Below, one piece after another: positions 36,296-45,026 of a DNA stretch of 45,055 nucleotides (the stretch's first letter is position 1; the number at the start of each line of letters is the position of its first letter). The notes below the pieces were generated by a model. The model searched no databases and had not been told where the DNA came from. It was given only the letters and a program-made list of their open reading frames with translations. This DNA comes from Flavobacterium psychrophilum. GTDB taxonomy: Bacteria; Bacteroidota; Bacteroidia; Flavobacteriales; Flavobacteriaceae. A program made the position numbers and the translations under genes. The stretch covers positions 1 through 45,055 of the forward strand of contig DZCQ01000021.1 of NCBI GenBank assembly GCA_022730285.1, read 5' to 3'.

Positions 36296-38085
36296 AATTT
36301 TGCAGTTTTTATGGTCATATCAGTATCGTAATAAAGGATATAAACCCCTTTGTTTACAAACCCATCTTCTGGAATTTCTTGGTAATAAAATTTATTTTCT
36401 ATTTGTTCTGATACATTGTCTTTAAGGGTTTCAACCAATGAGTTTTCTTGTGAAAGACGCAATAAAACATCAAAAGTAAGATCAAAACCTCTTGTTGCAA
36501 AGGTATTTGGCAAAATTTGATTCAGTTTTTTAAATTTTTTCTGGAATATGGTTGCTTCATTACTGTCGTTTACACGAGTTATGGAAGGATAATGCATTCG
36601 TAAACGAGTAAGTTTATTTATTTGAATTTCTTCAAAATCTAACGCTTCATTTTCTCCTAATATGGCTAATTTTATTTCATAATTCCCTACTAATTTTCCT
36701 AAAGCATCAATGGTATTTAAAATTAAATTGGTATTTTCTGTTTCTAGAATCACAAAATTTGTTTTATTGCTTACCAGCTGTGATTTTAAAATTGGAATAT
36801 CTAAACTTCCATTTTCTAAAAATAAGGCAAAATTTACATTTTTATGATTATCCATAATATATTGCTTCGTACTTATTTTTTTAGAATCAACTACGGCTAC
36901 AATATTTGCATTTTTTGAATTCATAAATGCAAACATAGCACTTTTTAAATCTGCATTACTTGGTATGGTTTGTACCAAATTCGAAAATTTTTTGTCATAA
37001 TCTTTAGACAAAGGAGAGAATATTGTTGTGCTGTTAGAATTGACTAACTTTGCTAAATTTTCGATATTATTTTGATAAAATGGCCCTATTATTGCATCCA
37101 TTTGTGCTAAATTGTTGTTTTGCACAAGATTTTCTACACTAGAAGAATATTTACTTTCATTAGAATCTAATATTGTAACATTCATATTCAGTCCCATTTT
37201 TTTAACGGAATCTATTGCAATTAATGCTCCAGCGTAAAAATCTAAGGTCATGTTTAAAAATTTATCTTTTTTAAGCCTAGATTTAACAGAATTGACACTA
37301 TCTTGGTTTATTTTATCCAAATTAAAAGGTAATAATAACGCAACATTTTTGCTGTTTTTTATTTTATAATTTTTAGTAAGATTAGTTATTTCTTTATTAA
37401 AAATATTTGGTAAGGTGTCTCTTTTTTGAATGTTTTGTGAGTTTTCATATACAATTTTAGTTTCGGAAATAGGTTTTTTAATTTCCTCTACTTTTTTAGT
37501 AGTAATTTGTGGTCTGCTTCCAGCAATAAGCAACTCGTAACCGATAGGGAAATTTGAACCTATTTCTGGATTATTTTTCTCTAGTGTTTCTATTGTAATG
37601 TCATATTTTTTTGCAATTGCATATTTTGTTTCTTTTGGTTGTATGGTGTGCAGTATGGTTTTTTTTGTGGGCAAAACTACTTTTGATACTATATTTTTAA
37701 CACTTGGTATTTTTAAAACAGTTCCTATTTTTAAACCTTCTTTTAAACTTTCTTTGTTTTCAAGCTCAATATCTGCAATAGAAACTTTGTATAATTTTGA
37801 TAAACTAAATAGTGTTTCTTTTGCTACAACTATATGATTTACAGTATTTTTGATGTTGCTTATATATTTTTTGCTTGGTAATATTAAAATGCTATTTTCC
37901 TGTATTCCATTTTCGGAATTTGGATTTAATTTGTATATTTCTTTAATTGAAATGTTATTGTTTCTTGCTATGATACTTACATTTTCCCCTTTTTGAACTT
38001 TGTAATTAAAAGTATTTTTTTGTTGCGAAAATCCAAAATTACTAAGTAGTGTAGTTAGATAAAAAACAATTATGAAATGGTTCAT
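36292..38085 (-). CDS. LysM protein with periplasmic-binding-protein-like domain
   Basis: This 597-residue exported protein has a signal peptide (1-20, ending GFS). Three LysM peptidoglycan-binding repeats follow at about 27-70 (YKVQKGENVSIIARNN), 83-127 and 144-188 (HTIQPKETKYAIAKKY). After a linker, residues about 240-590 have the alternating pattern of a type 1 periplasmic-binding fold (KNVALLLPFNLD, DFYAGALIAIDSVKK, AIIGPFYQNN). This layout recalls the LpoA-like activators of peptidoglycan synthases and the ABC substrate-binding fold. A cell-wall role is plausible but inferred. It is 15 nt after a second LysM gene and overlaps OsmC by 4 nt. Confidence 0.82.
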   Translation of the reverse strand: MNHFIIVFYLTTLLSNFGFSQQKNTFNYKVQKGENVSIIARNNNISIKEIYKLNPNSENGIQENSILILPSKKYISNIKNTVNHIVVAKETLFSLSKLYKVSIADIELENKESLKEGLKIGTVLKIPSVKNIVSKVVLPTKKTILHTIQPKETKYAIAKKYDITIETLEKNNPEIGSNFPIGYELLIAGSRPQITTKKVEEIKKPISETKIVYENSQNIQKRDTLPNIFNKEITNLTKNYKIKNSKNVALLLPFNLDKINQDSVNSVKSRLKKDKFLNMTLDFYAGALIAIDSVKKMGLNMNVTILDSNESKYSSSVENLVQNNNLAQMDAIIGPFYQNNIENLAKLVNSNSTTIFSPLSKDYDKKFSNLVQTIPSNADLKSAMFAFMNSKNANIVAVVDSKKISTKQYIMDNHKNVNFALFLENGSLDIPILKSQLVSNKTNFVILETENTNLILNTIDALGKLVGNYEIKLAILGENEALDFEEIQINKLTRLRMHYPSITRVNDSNEATIFQKKFKKLNQILPNTFATRGFDLTFDVLLRLSQENSLVETLKDNVSEQIENKFYYQEIPEDGFVNKGVYILYYDTDMTIKTAKL

Positions 38086-38100
38086 GAAATTTAATTTTAA

Positions 38101-39822
38101 TTATAAAGTATTGTTTATATGTACGATAAACATATTTTGAAATAGTGAATTGTTTATTTGTTTATTATATTCGTACAAAGCTTGATCTACGGTGTCTAAT
38201 TTTTTAGTATAAACATAATATTTGAATATATTTATATTGTAAAAAAAATTTGTTTTTAGTTCTCCTGAGTCAATTAATTTCCGTGCAAAAATATCTCTTG
38301 GAATCGCTTCATTAAAGGAATCTGCAATTAAGTAGAAGCCATTTGGGACTTCTTTTAAATTTTTAAGCACTTCGATTCGAGCAATTTTTTTGTCAGATAA
38401 GACTTCATTGTTTAATTCTTTTCTAATTTCTTGGTTAGAAGGAACTTTTTCAGGGTTACTTTCTGTATTATTTTCTTTTTTAGATTTTACGGCTTCGGTT
38501 TGATATCTTTTTAGTTTTACTTGTGCTAGCTTATCGTCATATTCTCTTGCTTCGGAGCTATAGAAAGTTGCCTTATTAATTCTTCGTTTTAATTCCAATT
38601 TTTTTTCTACTTCTAAAGAGTCTATTTTACTTATAAGTTTTTTATTCTGAAGTTCATTTGTTTCTTGCTTTATTTGAATTTGTTTAATGACTTCTAATAA
38701 TTCAGTGTTTTCTTCAGAAGCTTCTTTTGTTTTATAATTAGTATGCACTTTTTTCTTATATTCATGGTTTGCATCATAATTAATTCTTTGCACTTTGTTC
38801 ATTAAACTTGTGTAAATTTTCCTGTTATCTGCTAAGTCTTGTTTTAAATCTTGAAGTATTTTAGCACTTTTAGTCATGTTTTTAGCGGATTCTTTTTCTA
38901 AAATTTTAGACTCTTCTAAATCTAAAATCTCTGTATTTTTAAGCTCTACTAAATCTTCTCCCATGGTTATTACTAGTGAGTCTAATTTAGAAATTAATAT
39001 TTCTTGTATATTTTTGTTCGCTTCTAGAACAAGTTTTAGTTTTTCTGCTGAACCACCTTTCGTTTCGTCAATGTTATTCAAGTTTACTCTTAATGAATTT
39101 ACTTTCAAGACCTTCTGATTCATTTGTTTCTGAACAGTTAATTTATCTTGTAAGTCTTCAATTTCTATTGTTTTGGCTTTATTTTTTTCTTGCATTGCTT
39201 GTTTTTCGGCAAGAGCAATCATAAGTTCTTCAGAATCGTTTTTTGGTTCTATTTTTTTTGTATTAATGGCAAGTTTATGTCCTTCTATTAATCCGTTTAT
39301 AATTTCTGGGTTTTGACTTTCTAGCTGTTCTATCGAAATATGGTAGTTTTTAGCAATAGAATATTTTGTTTCTTTTGGTGCAACTATATGAAAAATGGTT
39401 TCAGAATTTATAATTCTTGCTTGCCCGTTTAATGTTTTCTTTTTGTTAGGAATTATAATTCTTGCTCCTATTTGCAATCCGTTTTTTAATGTTTCTTTAT
39501 TCAAATTTTCTAAATCTTGTACCGAAACATTATAAAGTGTTGCAATGCTAAATAAATTTTCTTTTGGAAATACAACATGAATTTGTTTTGTTCCAACACT
39601 ATCCTCTACCATAATTGATTCCGGAATATTTAAAACTTGCCCTATTTGCAGTCCGTTTTTTAAAATAGCAATATTTAATTCCTCTAACTTATCAGTCGAA
39701 ACATGGTATAATTTTGAAATTCCGTACAACGTTTCTTTAGCTAGAACAGTATGTTTTTTATAGGTTTGTGCATTGCTAATTACTGAGATAATTAATCCAA
39801 AAATTATAAAATATCGTTTCAT
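38101..39822 (-). CDS. LysM protein with coiled coil and SPOR-like C-terminus
   Basis: This exported 573-residue protein starts with a signal peptide (MKRYFIIFGLIISVISNA). Three LysM repeats lie at about 25-68 (HTVLAKETLYGISKLY), 81-126 and 146-190 (FHIVAPKETKYSIAKNY). A long charged coiled-coil region (about 200-470) follows. The last 90 residues or so (GFYLIADSFNEAIPRDIFARKL, quoted as GFYLIADSFNEA; later YYVYTKKLDTVDQALYEYN) look like the Bacteroidota SPOR-like domain seen in cell-envelope and T9SS-linked proteins. The start at 39822 is preferred to the frame open from 39876, whose extra residues are coded by a 9-bp repeat. Role: probably peptidoglycan-bound scaffold; unproven. Confidence 0.78.
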   Translation of the reverse strand: MKRYFIIFGLIISVISNAQTYKKHTVLAKETLYGISKLYHVSTDKLEELNIAILKNGLQIGQVLNIPESIMVEDSVGTKQIHVVFPKENLFSIATLYNVSVQDLENLNKETLKNGLQIGARIIIPNKKKTLNGQARIINSETIFHIVAPKETKYSIAKNYHISIEQLESQNPEIINGLIEGHKLAINTKKIEPKNDSEELMIALAEKQAMQEKNKAKTIEIEDLQDKLTVQKQMNQKVLKVNSLRVNLNNIDETKGGSAEKLKLVLEANKNIQEILISKLDSLVITMGEDLVELKNTEILDLEESKILEKESAKNMTKSAKILQDLKQDLADNRKIYTSLMNKVQRINYDANHEYKKKVHTNYKTKEASEENTELLEVIKQIQIKQETNELQNKKLISKIDSLEVEKKLELKRRINKATFYSSEAREYDDKLAQVKLKRYQTEAVKSKKENNTESNPEKVPSNQEIRKELNNEVLSDKKIARIEVLKNLKEVPNGFYLIADSFNEAIPRDIFARKLIDSGELKTNFFYNINIFKYYVYTKKLDTVDQALYEYNKQINNSLFQNMFIVHINNTL

Positions 39823-39848
39823 TTTTATTGTTTCTATTGTTTTTATTG
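39822..39848. repeat. Three imperfect 9-bp tandem repeats upstream of the LysM gene
   Basis: Three copies of TTTTTATTG (the second reads TTTCTATTG) abut the LysM start codon on the minus strand. On the mRNA they give an A-rich, CAAT-containing leader. They may be a translation-enhancing sequence or a slippage-prone tract. Confidence 0.6.
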
Positions 39849-39932
39849 TTTTGACACTAAAATAATTTAATGTCAATTAGTACAAAACGTAAAGTAATCA
39901 TTTTTATTTAAAAATAATTAGAATGTCACTAT

Positions 39933-41462
39933 TTATTCCCATTCAATGGTAGCTGGTGGTTTAGAACTTATGTCGTAAACAACTCTGTTAACGCCTTTTA
40001 CTTTATTAATTATATCATTAGAGACTTTCATCAAAAAATTGTATGGCAAATGCACCCAATCTGCAGTCATTCCATCAGTAGATTCTACTGCTCGAAGAGC
40101 CACTACTTTTTCGTAAGTTCGCTCATCTCCCATAACCCCTACACTATTTATGGGTAGTAAAATTGCCCCAGCTTGCCACACTTTATCGTACAAACCGTGT
40201 TCTTTTAATCCATTTATAAACACTGCATCTACTTCTTGCAAAAGTTTTACATTCTCTTTAGTAATTTCACCTAAAATACGAATAGACAATCCAGGTCCAG
40301 GAAATGGATGACGACCAAGTAAATCTGGATTAATTCCTAATGTTGCTCCTACCCTACGCACTTCATCTTTAAAAAGCATACGTAAAGGTTCTACAATTTT
40401 CAGCTTCATATAATCTGGCAAACCACCCACATTATGATGCGATTTAATAGTTGCCGATGGGCCATTAACCGAAACAGATTCGATAACATCTGGATAAATA
40501 GTTCCTTGTGCTAGCCACTTTACATTCTCTATTTGTTGTGATTCTTGATCAAAAACTTCAATGAATACTCGACCTATAATTTTGCGTTTGGTTTCTGGAT
40601 CGGAAATTCCGTTTAGTTGGTCTAAAAATAAATTAGAAGTATCTACACCTTTTACATTTAATCCCATTCCGTGGTATTGTTCTAGCACATTTTCGTACTC
40701 ATTTTTTCGTAACAATCCGTTGTTTACAAAGATACAATACAAATTTTCTCCAATTGCTTTATGCAATAATACTGCCGCAACGGTAGAATCTACTCCACCA
40801 GATAGTCCTAAAACTACTTTATCATTTTGTAATTTTTCTTTTAAATCTGTAATAATGTCTGTAACAAATGCTGAAGGTGTAAAGTTTTGAGGTACTTTTG
40901 CAATAGTGACTAAAAAATTCTCTAAAATTTGCTTTCCATCAATAGAATGATACACTTCTGGATGAAATTGCAATCCATATGTTTCCTCATCATTTATTTT
41001 AAAAGCAGCATTCTCCACATCTTGGGTGCTAGCCAGTTTAACGGCTCCTTGTGGCAATTTTTTGATAGAATCGCTATGGGACATCCAAACTTGGGAATGG
41101 ATAGATATATTTTTGAACAAATCTTGATTATTATCTATAAAAGAGAAGTTTGCACGCCCATATTCGCGAGTGTTAGAAGCGGCAACTTCGCCTTGATAAA
41201 AGTGTGCCAAATATTGTGCTCCATAGCAAATGGCTAGCAATGGCATTTTGCCTTTTATGTTAGATAAGTCTGGGTGTAAAGCATTTTCTGACCGAACCGA
41301 AAATGGGCTACCTCCAAGAATAACCGCTTTGTAACTAGTTAAATCTGTTGGGATTTTATCAAATGGAAAAATTTCGCAAAAAATATTTAATTCGCGAACT
41401 CTGCGGGCAATAAGCTGTGTGTATTGTGACCCAAAATCTAATATTAGTACGTTGTGTTGCAT
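39933..41462 (-). CDS. guaA: GMP synthase (glutamine-hydrolysing)
   Basis: GuaA converts XMP to GMP with glutamine and ATP. The 509-residue protein has the class I amidotransferase half ([16 protein letters not shown] start, nucleophile Cys in [16 protein letters not shown] with catalytic His) and the synthetase half with the PP-loop [18 protein letters not shown] and [11 protein letters not shown]. All catalytic motifs are intact. The ATG at 41462 gives the exact usual start; a TTG two codons upstream is ignored. A minus-strand -7 box at 41466-41473 lies only 3 nt before the ATG, suggesting a leaderless mRNA. The LysM gene starts 110 nt downstream. Confidence 0.96.
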   Translation of the reverse strand: MQHNVLILDFGSQYTQLIARRVRELNIFCEIFPFDKIPTDLTSYKAVILGGSPFSVRSENALHPDLSNIKGKMPLLAICYGAQYLAHFYQGEVAASNTREYGRANFSFIDNNQDLFKNISIHSQVWMSHSDSIKKLPQGAVKLASTQDVENAAFKINDEETYGLQFHPEVYHSIDGKQILENFLVTIAKVPQNFTPSAFVTDIITDLKEKLQNDKVVLGLSGGVDSTVAAVLLHKAIGENLYCIFVNNGLLRKNEYENVLEQYHGMGLNVKGVDTSNLFLDQLNGISDPETKRKIIGRVFIEVFDQESQQIENVKWLAQGTIYPDVIESVSVNGPSATIKSHHNVGGLPDYMKLKIVEPLRMLFKDEVRRVGATLGINPDLLGRHPFPGPGLSIRILGEITKENVKLLQEVDAVFINGLKEHGLYDKVWQAGAILLPINSVGVMGDERTYEKVVALRAVESTDGMTADWVHLPYNFLMKVSNDIINKVKGVNRVVYDISSKPPATIEWE

Positions 41463-41465
41463 GTG

Positions 41466-41473
41466 CAAAAATA
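41466..41473 (-). promoter_or_regulatory. Candidate -7 box for guaA
   Basis: On the minus strand this reads TATTTTTG, an exact TAnnTTTG match, only 3 nt before the guaA ATG. No -33 element is seen. Confidence 0.5.
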
Positions 41474-41530
41474 GTTTTTAATTTTGATAAAAAAAATGTA
41501 AAAATCACCTTTTGGCTATTTTTTTTACTC

Positions 41531-41538
41531 TATATTTG
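41531..41538 (+). promoter_or_regulatory. Candidate -7 box for the lipoprotein gene at 41565
   Basis: TATATTTG matches TAnnTTTG, 26 nt before the ATG at 41565. A TTTG lies 16 nt upstream (41511-41514), shorter than the normal spacing of 19. Confidence 0.5.
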
Positions 41539-41564
41539 CTTCAATAATTTTTAATAGCAAGAAA

Positions 41565-42089
41565 ATGAAATTTAAGTTAGCAGTGTTTTTTGTATTTATA
41601 CTAAGTATTTTATCGTGTAACACTTTAGATAAATTACTTACATTTTCTATAAATAACGAAACAGAATTTACCATAAACAGTGGTTTTATTGTAAATTCCC
41701 CTTTGGAAGTTGCTACTCCAGATGTAACTACAAATTCCACTTCAACGTTTAGTAATAATAACACAAGAGCAGATTTAGTTAAAGATGTAAAATTACAATC
41801 ATTAACATTGACTATAATTAATCCGACAGATAAAACTTTTAGTTTTTTAAAATCAGTGCATTTGTATATTTCAACAAATTCTAATGATGAAATAGAACTG
41901 GCTTATGCCGATAATATTCAATCTACTGCAAATAACATTAGTTTGACATGTACGACACAAAATTTAGACTCGTATATAAAAGCTCCTGATTATAAAATTA
42001 GAACCCAAGTTACTACCAGAGAAACTCTCACACAAGATGTTACTATTAGAGCAAATATGAATTTTTCGGTTGTAGCAGATCCACTTTAA
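41565..42089 (+). CDS. Small lipoprotein of unknown function
   Basis: This 174-residue protein has a signal peptide ending ILSC with Cys18 as the lipidation site. The mature chain is rich in Thr, Ser and Asn and looks all-beta. It includes DVTTNSTSTFSNNNTRADLVKDVKL near 53-77 and SFLKSVHLYISTNSNDEIELAY near 92-113, both quoted here in part (NSTSTFSNNNTR, LKSVHLYIS). I have seen similar uncharacterised proteins in Flavobacteriia, but cannot name a family. It lies alone between guaA and pyrD, convergent with pyrD; the 56-nt spacer shows no clear terminator. Confidence 0.75.
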   Translation: MKFKLAVFFVFILSILSCNTLDKLLTFSINNETEFTINSGFIVNSPLEVATPDVTTNSTSTFSNNNTRADLVKDVKLQSLTLTIINPTDKTFSFLKSVHLYISTNSNDEIELAYADNIQSTANNISLTCTTQNLDSYIKAPDYKIRTQVTTRETLTQDVTIRANMNFSVVADPL

Positions 42090-42145
42090 AAATTTGTAAA
42101 AATTTTATTTTTAGAGTTTTAAGCTACTTTATTAAAAGTTAATTT

Positions 42146-43171
42146 TTAGTATTTTCTTTTAGAAATTAGTGTTTTATTTATTTCCTTAATTAGCTCTGGA
42201 CCTTCATATATAAAACCCGTGTAAAGTTGTAATAAACTAGCTCCTGCTTCTAGTTTGTCTAAAGCATCTTGTACAGTATGAATGCCTCCTACCCCTATAA
42301 TTGGAAAAGAATTATTGCTGTTTGTAGCCAAAAACCGAATTACTTCTGTACTTCTATTAGTTAAAGGTTTTCCAGACAAACCTCCAACTTCTATTTTACT
42401 TTTGGAATGTAAATTTTCTCTATTAATGGTTGTATTGGTGGCAATTACACCAGCAATCTTAGTTTTTATAACAATATTAATAATATCTAAAAGCTGATTA
42501 TTGGTTAAATCTGGAGCAATTTTTAGTAAAATAGGCTTCTGTTTTTGTTTTGCTTCATTTTTGGTTTGCAACGTTTGTAATAGTTGCATTAAGGGCTCTT
42601 TTTCTTGTAATTCTCTTAGGTTAGGGGTATTAGGAGAGCTTACATTTATCACAAAATAATCAACATAGTTAAAAAGTTCTTCAAAACAAATTAAATAATC
42701 TTGAATAGCATTGCTGTTAGGTGTTAATTTATTTTTACCAATATTTCCACCAATAATTACTTTTTTATTCTTTCGTAAATTATTGATTACTTCTTTAACA
42801 CCTAGATTATTAAATCCCATTCTATTAATAATTGCATTGTCTTCTTGCAATCGAAACAATCTTTTTTTTGGATTTCCATCTTGTGGAAGTGGTGTTACAG
42901 TTCCAATTTCTATAAATCCGAAACCAAAATTAGAAAGTTCTTGATAGAGAACTGCATTTTTATCAAAACCAGCTGCTAAACCTATTTTATTCGGAAATTT
43001 TATTCCAAAAACCTCTGTTTCTAAAGACTCATCTTTGAGTAAAAATTTTTTTTTAATAAAAAAGGACAGAAAAGGCATTTTAAATATTAATTTAAGAGCC
43101 GAAAAAGTAAAGTAATGCACTTTTTCGGGGTCAAAATAGAATAAAATTGGTCGAACAATATGTTTGTACAT
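42146..43171 (-). CDS. pyrD: Dihydroorotate dehydrogenase (quinone), class 2
   Basis: PyrD oxidises dihydroorotate to orotate at the inner membrane, passing electrons to quinone. The 341-residue protein has the class 2 N-terminal helical extension (residues 1-45, amphipathic, basic), then [39 protein letters not shown] with the catalytic Ser, KIAPDL, and GVGGI near the FMN phosphate site. All FMN and orotate residues look intact. It is divergent from the recombinase gene; a -7 box at 43191-43198 serves it. Another pyrimidine-type gene (the degenerate dihydroorotase) is 38 kb away, so the pathway is not clustered. Confidence 0.95.
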   Translation of the reverse strand: MYKHIVRPILFYFDPEKVHYFTFSALKLIFKMPFLSFFIKKKFLLKDESLETEVFGIKFPNKIGLAAGFDKNAVLYQELSNFGFGFIEIGTVTPLPQDGNPKKRLFRLQEDNAIINRMGFNNLGVKEVINNLRKNKKVIIGGNIGKNKLTPNSNAIQDYLICFEELFNYVDYFVINVSSPNTPNLRELQEKEPLMQLLQTLQTKNEAKQKQKPILLKIAPDLTNNQLLDIINIVIKTKIAGVIATNTTINRENLHSKSKIEVGGLSGKPLTNRSTEVIRFLATNSNNSFPIIGVGGIHTVQDALDKLEAGASLLQLYTGFIYEGPELIKEINKTLISKRKY

Positions 43172-43181
43172 GTCTAAAAAA

Positions 43182-43189
43182 TAAATTTG
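43182..43189 (+). promoter_or_regulatory. Candidate -7 box for the recombinase gene
   Basis: TAAATTTG matches TAnnTTTG, 56 nt before the ATG at 43246. It is one base from the opposite box, so the two cannot easily be used at the same time. Confidence 0.45.
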
Positions 43190-43190
43190 T

Positions 43191-43198
43191 CAAAAATA
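43191..43198 (-). promoter_or_regulatory. Candidate -7 box for pyrD
   Basis: On the minus strand this reads TATTTTTG, 19 nt before the pyrD ATG. No -33 element is seen at standard spacing. Confidence 0.45.
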
Positions 43199-43245
43199 GT
43201 TTATTTTAATAAAAAATACTATTTTTACTTTAAATATAAGCCAAA

Positions 43246-44310
43246 ATGAAAAGCAAAGTGCAATATGAAATTGGAATACATCAAGAAAAGCCAGTTATAT
43301 TTATTAAATTTGAATATAATGCTAATTTGACTTTGCGGGTAAAAAAATTAGTTGGTTCCAAATGGAGTCAGACTAACAAATCTTGGTATGTTCCAGACAA
43401 TATAACTTACAGGCAACTTTTTCAATTAGAAACAGAATATTTACACAAACTTCAATTTGCCAAAATAAGTCAAAATAATCAAATTGCTCTTATTCGATTT
43501 GTGGAAACAATGCAATTAAAAGGGTTTAGTCCTAATACTATTAAAACATATCAAAATGAATTTTCTCAATTTTTAATAGCTATAAAAAGTAAGGATGTTA
43601 CTACAATAGATGCTGAAAAAATTAGAAGCTATATTTTATACTGTATCAATCATTTAAAAAATAGCGAACAAACTATTCATAGCAGACTTAATGCCCTAAA
43701 ATTTTATTATGAAAAAGTTTTATTTAGAGAAAAATTATTTTTAGAAATACCTAGACCAAAAAAATCGTTAACATTACCAAAAACAATACATGTACAGGAT
43801 TTAAAAAAAATGTTTGAACAAACTAAAAATTTAAAACACAACACTTTACTTAAATTAGCATACGGTATGGGATTACGAGTTTCTGAAATTATAAATCTTA
43901 AAATAGAGGATATTGACAGTTATTCTATGCGAGTTTTAATAGAGAAATCTAAAGGAAAAAAAGACAGATATGTTAATTTGCCAGAAACAATATTATTACA
44001 ATTAAGAGAATATTACAAAGAATATAAACCAAAAAAATATCTATTTGAAGGGCAATATGGCGGACAATATAGTATAAGAAGTGCCCAGCAAGTGTTTAAA
44101 AATGCAATGAAAAGTGCTAATATTAATAAAAGCATTGGTATTCATAGTTTGCGACATAGTTTTGCAACACATTTATTAGAAAATGGAACGGATATCCGAT
44201 TTATTCAAGAATTACTCGGGCATAATAATATTAAAACTACCTTAATATATACACAAGTAACCAACCAATCTATAAAAAAAATAATCAGCCCATTAGACTT
44301 CATGAAATAA
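43246..44310 (+). CDS. Tyrosine recombinase (XerC/XerD-like integrase)
   Basis: This 354-residue site-specific recombinase has a complete catalytic set: Arg211 (GLRVSE), Lys236 (SKGKKDR), His300 and Arg303 (HSLRH), His326 (LGHNN) and Tyr335 (LIYTQ). An N-terminal region of about 70 residues precedes the SAM-like core-binding domain (about 75-165, GFSPNTIKTYQNEF). Recombinases of this layout lie directly before upxY genes in Bacteroidota capsule loci, as here (13-nt gap to the next gene). It could invert or integrate DNA or resolve a target site, but no matching inverted repeats are visible in the window. Confidence 0.93.
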   Translation: MKSKVQYEIGIHQEKPVIFIKFEYNANLTLRVKKLVGSKWSQTNKSWYVPDNITYRQLFQLETEYLHKLQFAKISQNNQIALIRFVETMQLKGFSPNTIKTYQNEFSQFLIAIKSKDVTTIDAEKIRSYILYCINHLKNSEQTIHSRLNALKFYYEKVLFREKLFLEIPRPKKSLTLPKTIHVQDLKKMFEQTKNLKHNTLLKLAYGMGLRVSEIINLKIEDIDSYSMRVLIEKSKGKKDRYVNLPETILLQLREYYKEYKPKKYLFEGQYGGQYSIRSAQQVFKNAMKSANINKSIGIHSLRHSFATHLLENGTDIRFIQELLGHNNIKTTLIYTQVTNQSIKKIISPLDFMK

Positions 44311-44323
44311 CTATATTAAGAAT

Positions 44324-44836
44324 ATGAATGATTGTTTAGATAAAAATGAGTGGTTTGTGTTAGTTACAAAATCACGTTGGGAGAAAAAAGTTTCGGAGCG
44401 ATTAAATGAACTTTCTATAGAAAATTTTTTGCCTATAAATAAAAAGCTAAAAAAATGGAAAGACAGAAAATCTTGGGTAGAAGAACCACTAATAAAAGGT
44501 TATGTATTTGTAAAACTTACCGAAAAAACACGAAAATTAGTTTTTCCAAATATGGGTATTTCTCGTTATTTGTTTGTTTCAGGGAAAATAGCAAAAATTA
44601 ATGAAGAAGAAATAGCAGTTTTAAAATTATTTTGTACATTGGGCAATGTAACTATTTCGAATAAGTCGCTAGAAATAGGAACAAATATCGAAATAATATC
44701 AGGAAAATTAATAGGATTAAAAGGGGAGTTAATAAAAAAGCAGGAAAAAAATAAAATTAAGATATATATTTCAACCCTAAATTTCTATGCAATTGTAGAT
44801 GTTTTAGAAAATGAAATAAAAAGAGTCGTAGAATAA
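44324..44836 (+). CDS. UpxY-family transcription antiterminator (NusG-like)
   Basis: This 170-residue NusG paralogue has an N-terminal NGN domain (about 8-105) with WFVLVTKSRWEKKVSERL, NKKLKKWKDRKSWVEEPL and GYVFVKL, and a C-terminal KOW-like domain near 120-150 (EIISGKLIGLKGELIKK). Such proteins load onto RNA polymerase in the leader of one polysaccharide operon and prevent early termination. It is cotranscribed with the recombinase and is followed by a 190-nt leader with hairpins and the start of another gene, which is the usual plan of a capsule or exopolysaccharide locus. Confidence 0.93.
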   Translation: MNDCLDKNEWFVLVTKSRWEKKVSERLNELSIENFLPINKKLKKWKDRKSWVEEPLIKGYVFVKLTEKTRKLVFPNMGISRYLFVSGKIAKINEEEIAVLKLFCTLGNVTISNKSLEIGTNIEIISGKLIGLKGELIKKQEKNKIKIYISTLNFYAIVDVLENEIKRVVE

Positions 44837-45026
44837 AGGTAGTAAAATAGCATTTGTAATTTGTGAAAAAAAACTGTTTTCACAACAGCGGAGCTATAAA
44901 AATAGTGAGCCAAAAATTAGGAAATAATTAAAAAACAAGTATCTTTACAAAAAATATTTACGCATTGCGTTTTTTTAATATTTATTTATAATATTCTAAA
45001 ATTAAGATTATTAACGAATAAAAAAA
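44837..45026 (+). other. Leader region with hairpins, possible antitermination target
   Basis: This is a 190-nt spacer between upxY and the next start codon. A perfect 9-bp stem (44861-44869 with 44877-44885) overlaps an alternative 5-bp stem (44874-44878 with 44884-44888), so only one can form. Further down, ACGC-ATT-GCGT (44960-44970) is followed by a T run, like a short terminator. A near-consensus -7 element TATCTTTA lies at 44940-44947. No coding frame is evident. Confidence 0.5.

Noticed and set aside
42090..42145. Possible terminator between the lipoprotein gene and pyrD
   Set aside because: Only short A/T repeats that pair by chance; no clear stem.
44861..44885. The 9-bp hairpin after upxY as a normal terminator
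   Set aside because: No T run follows the stem. It is described as a leader structure instead.
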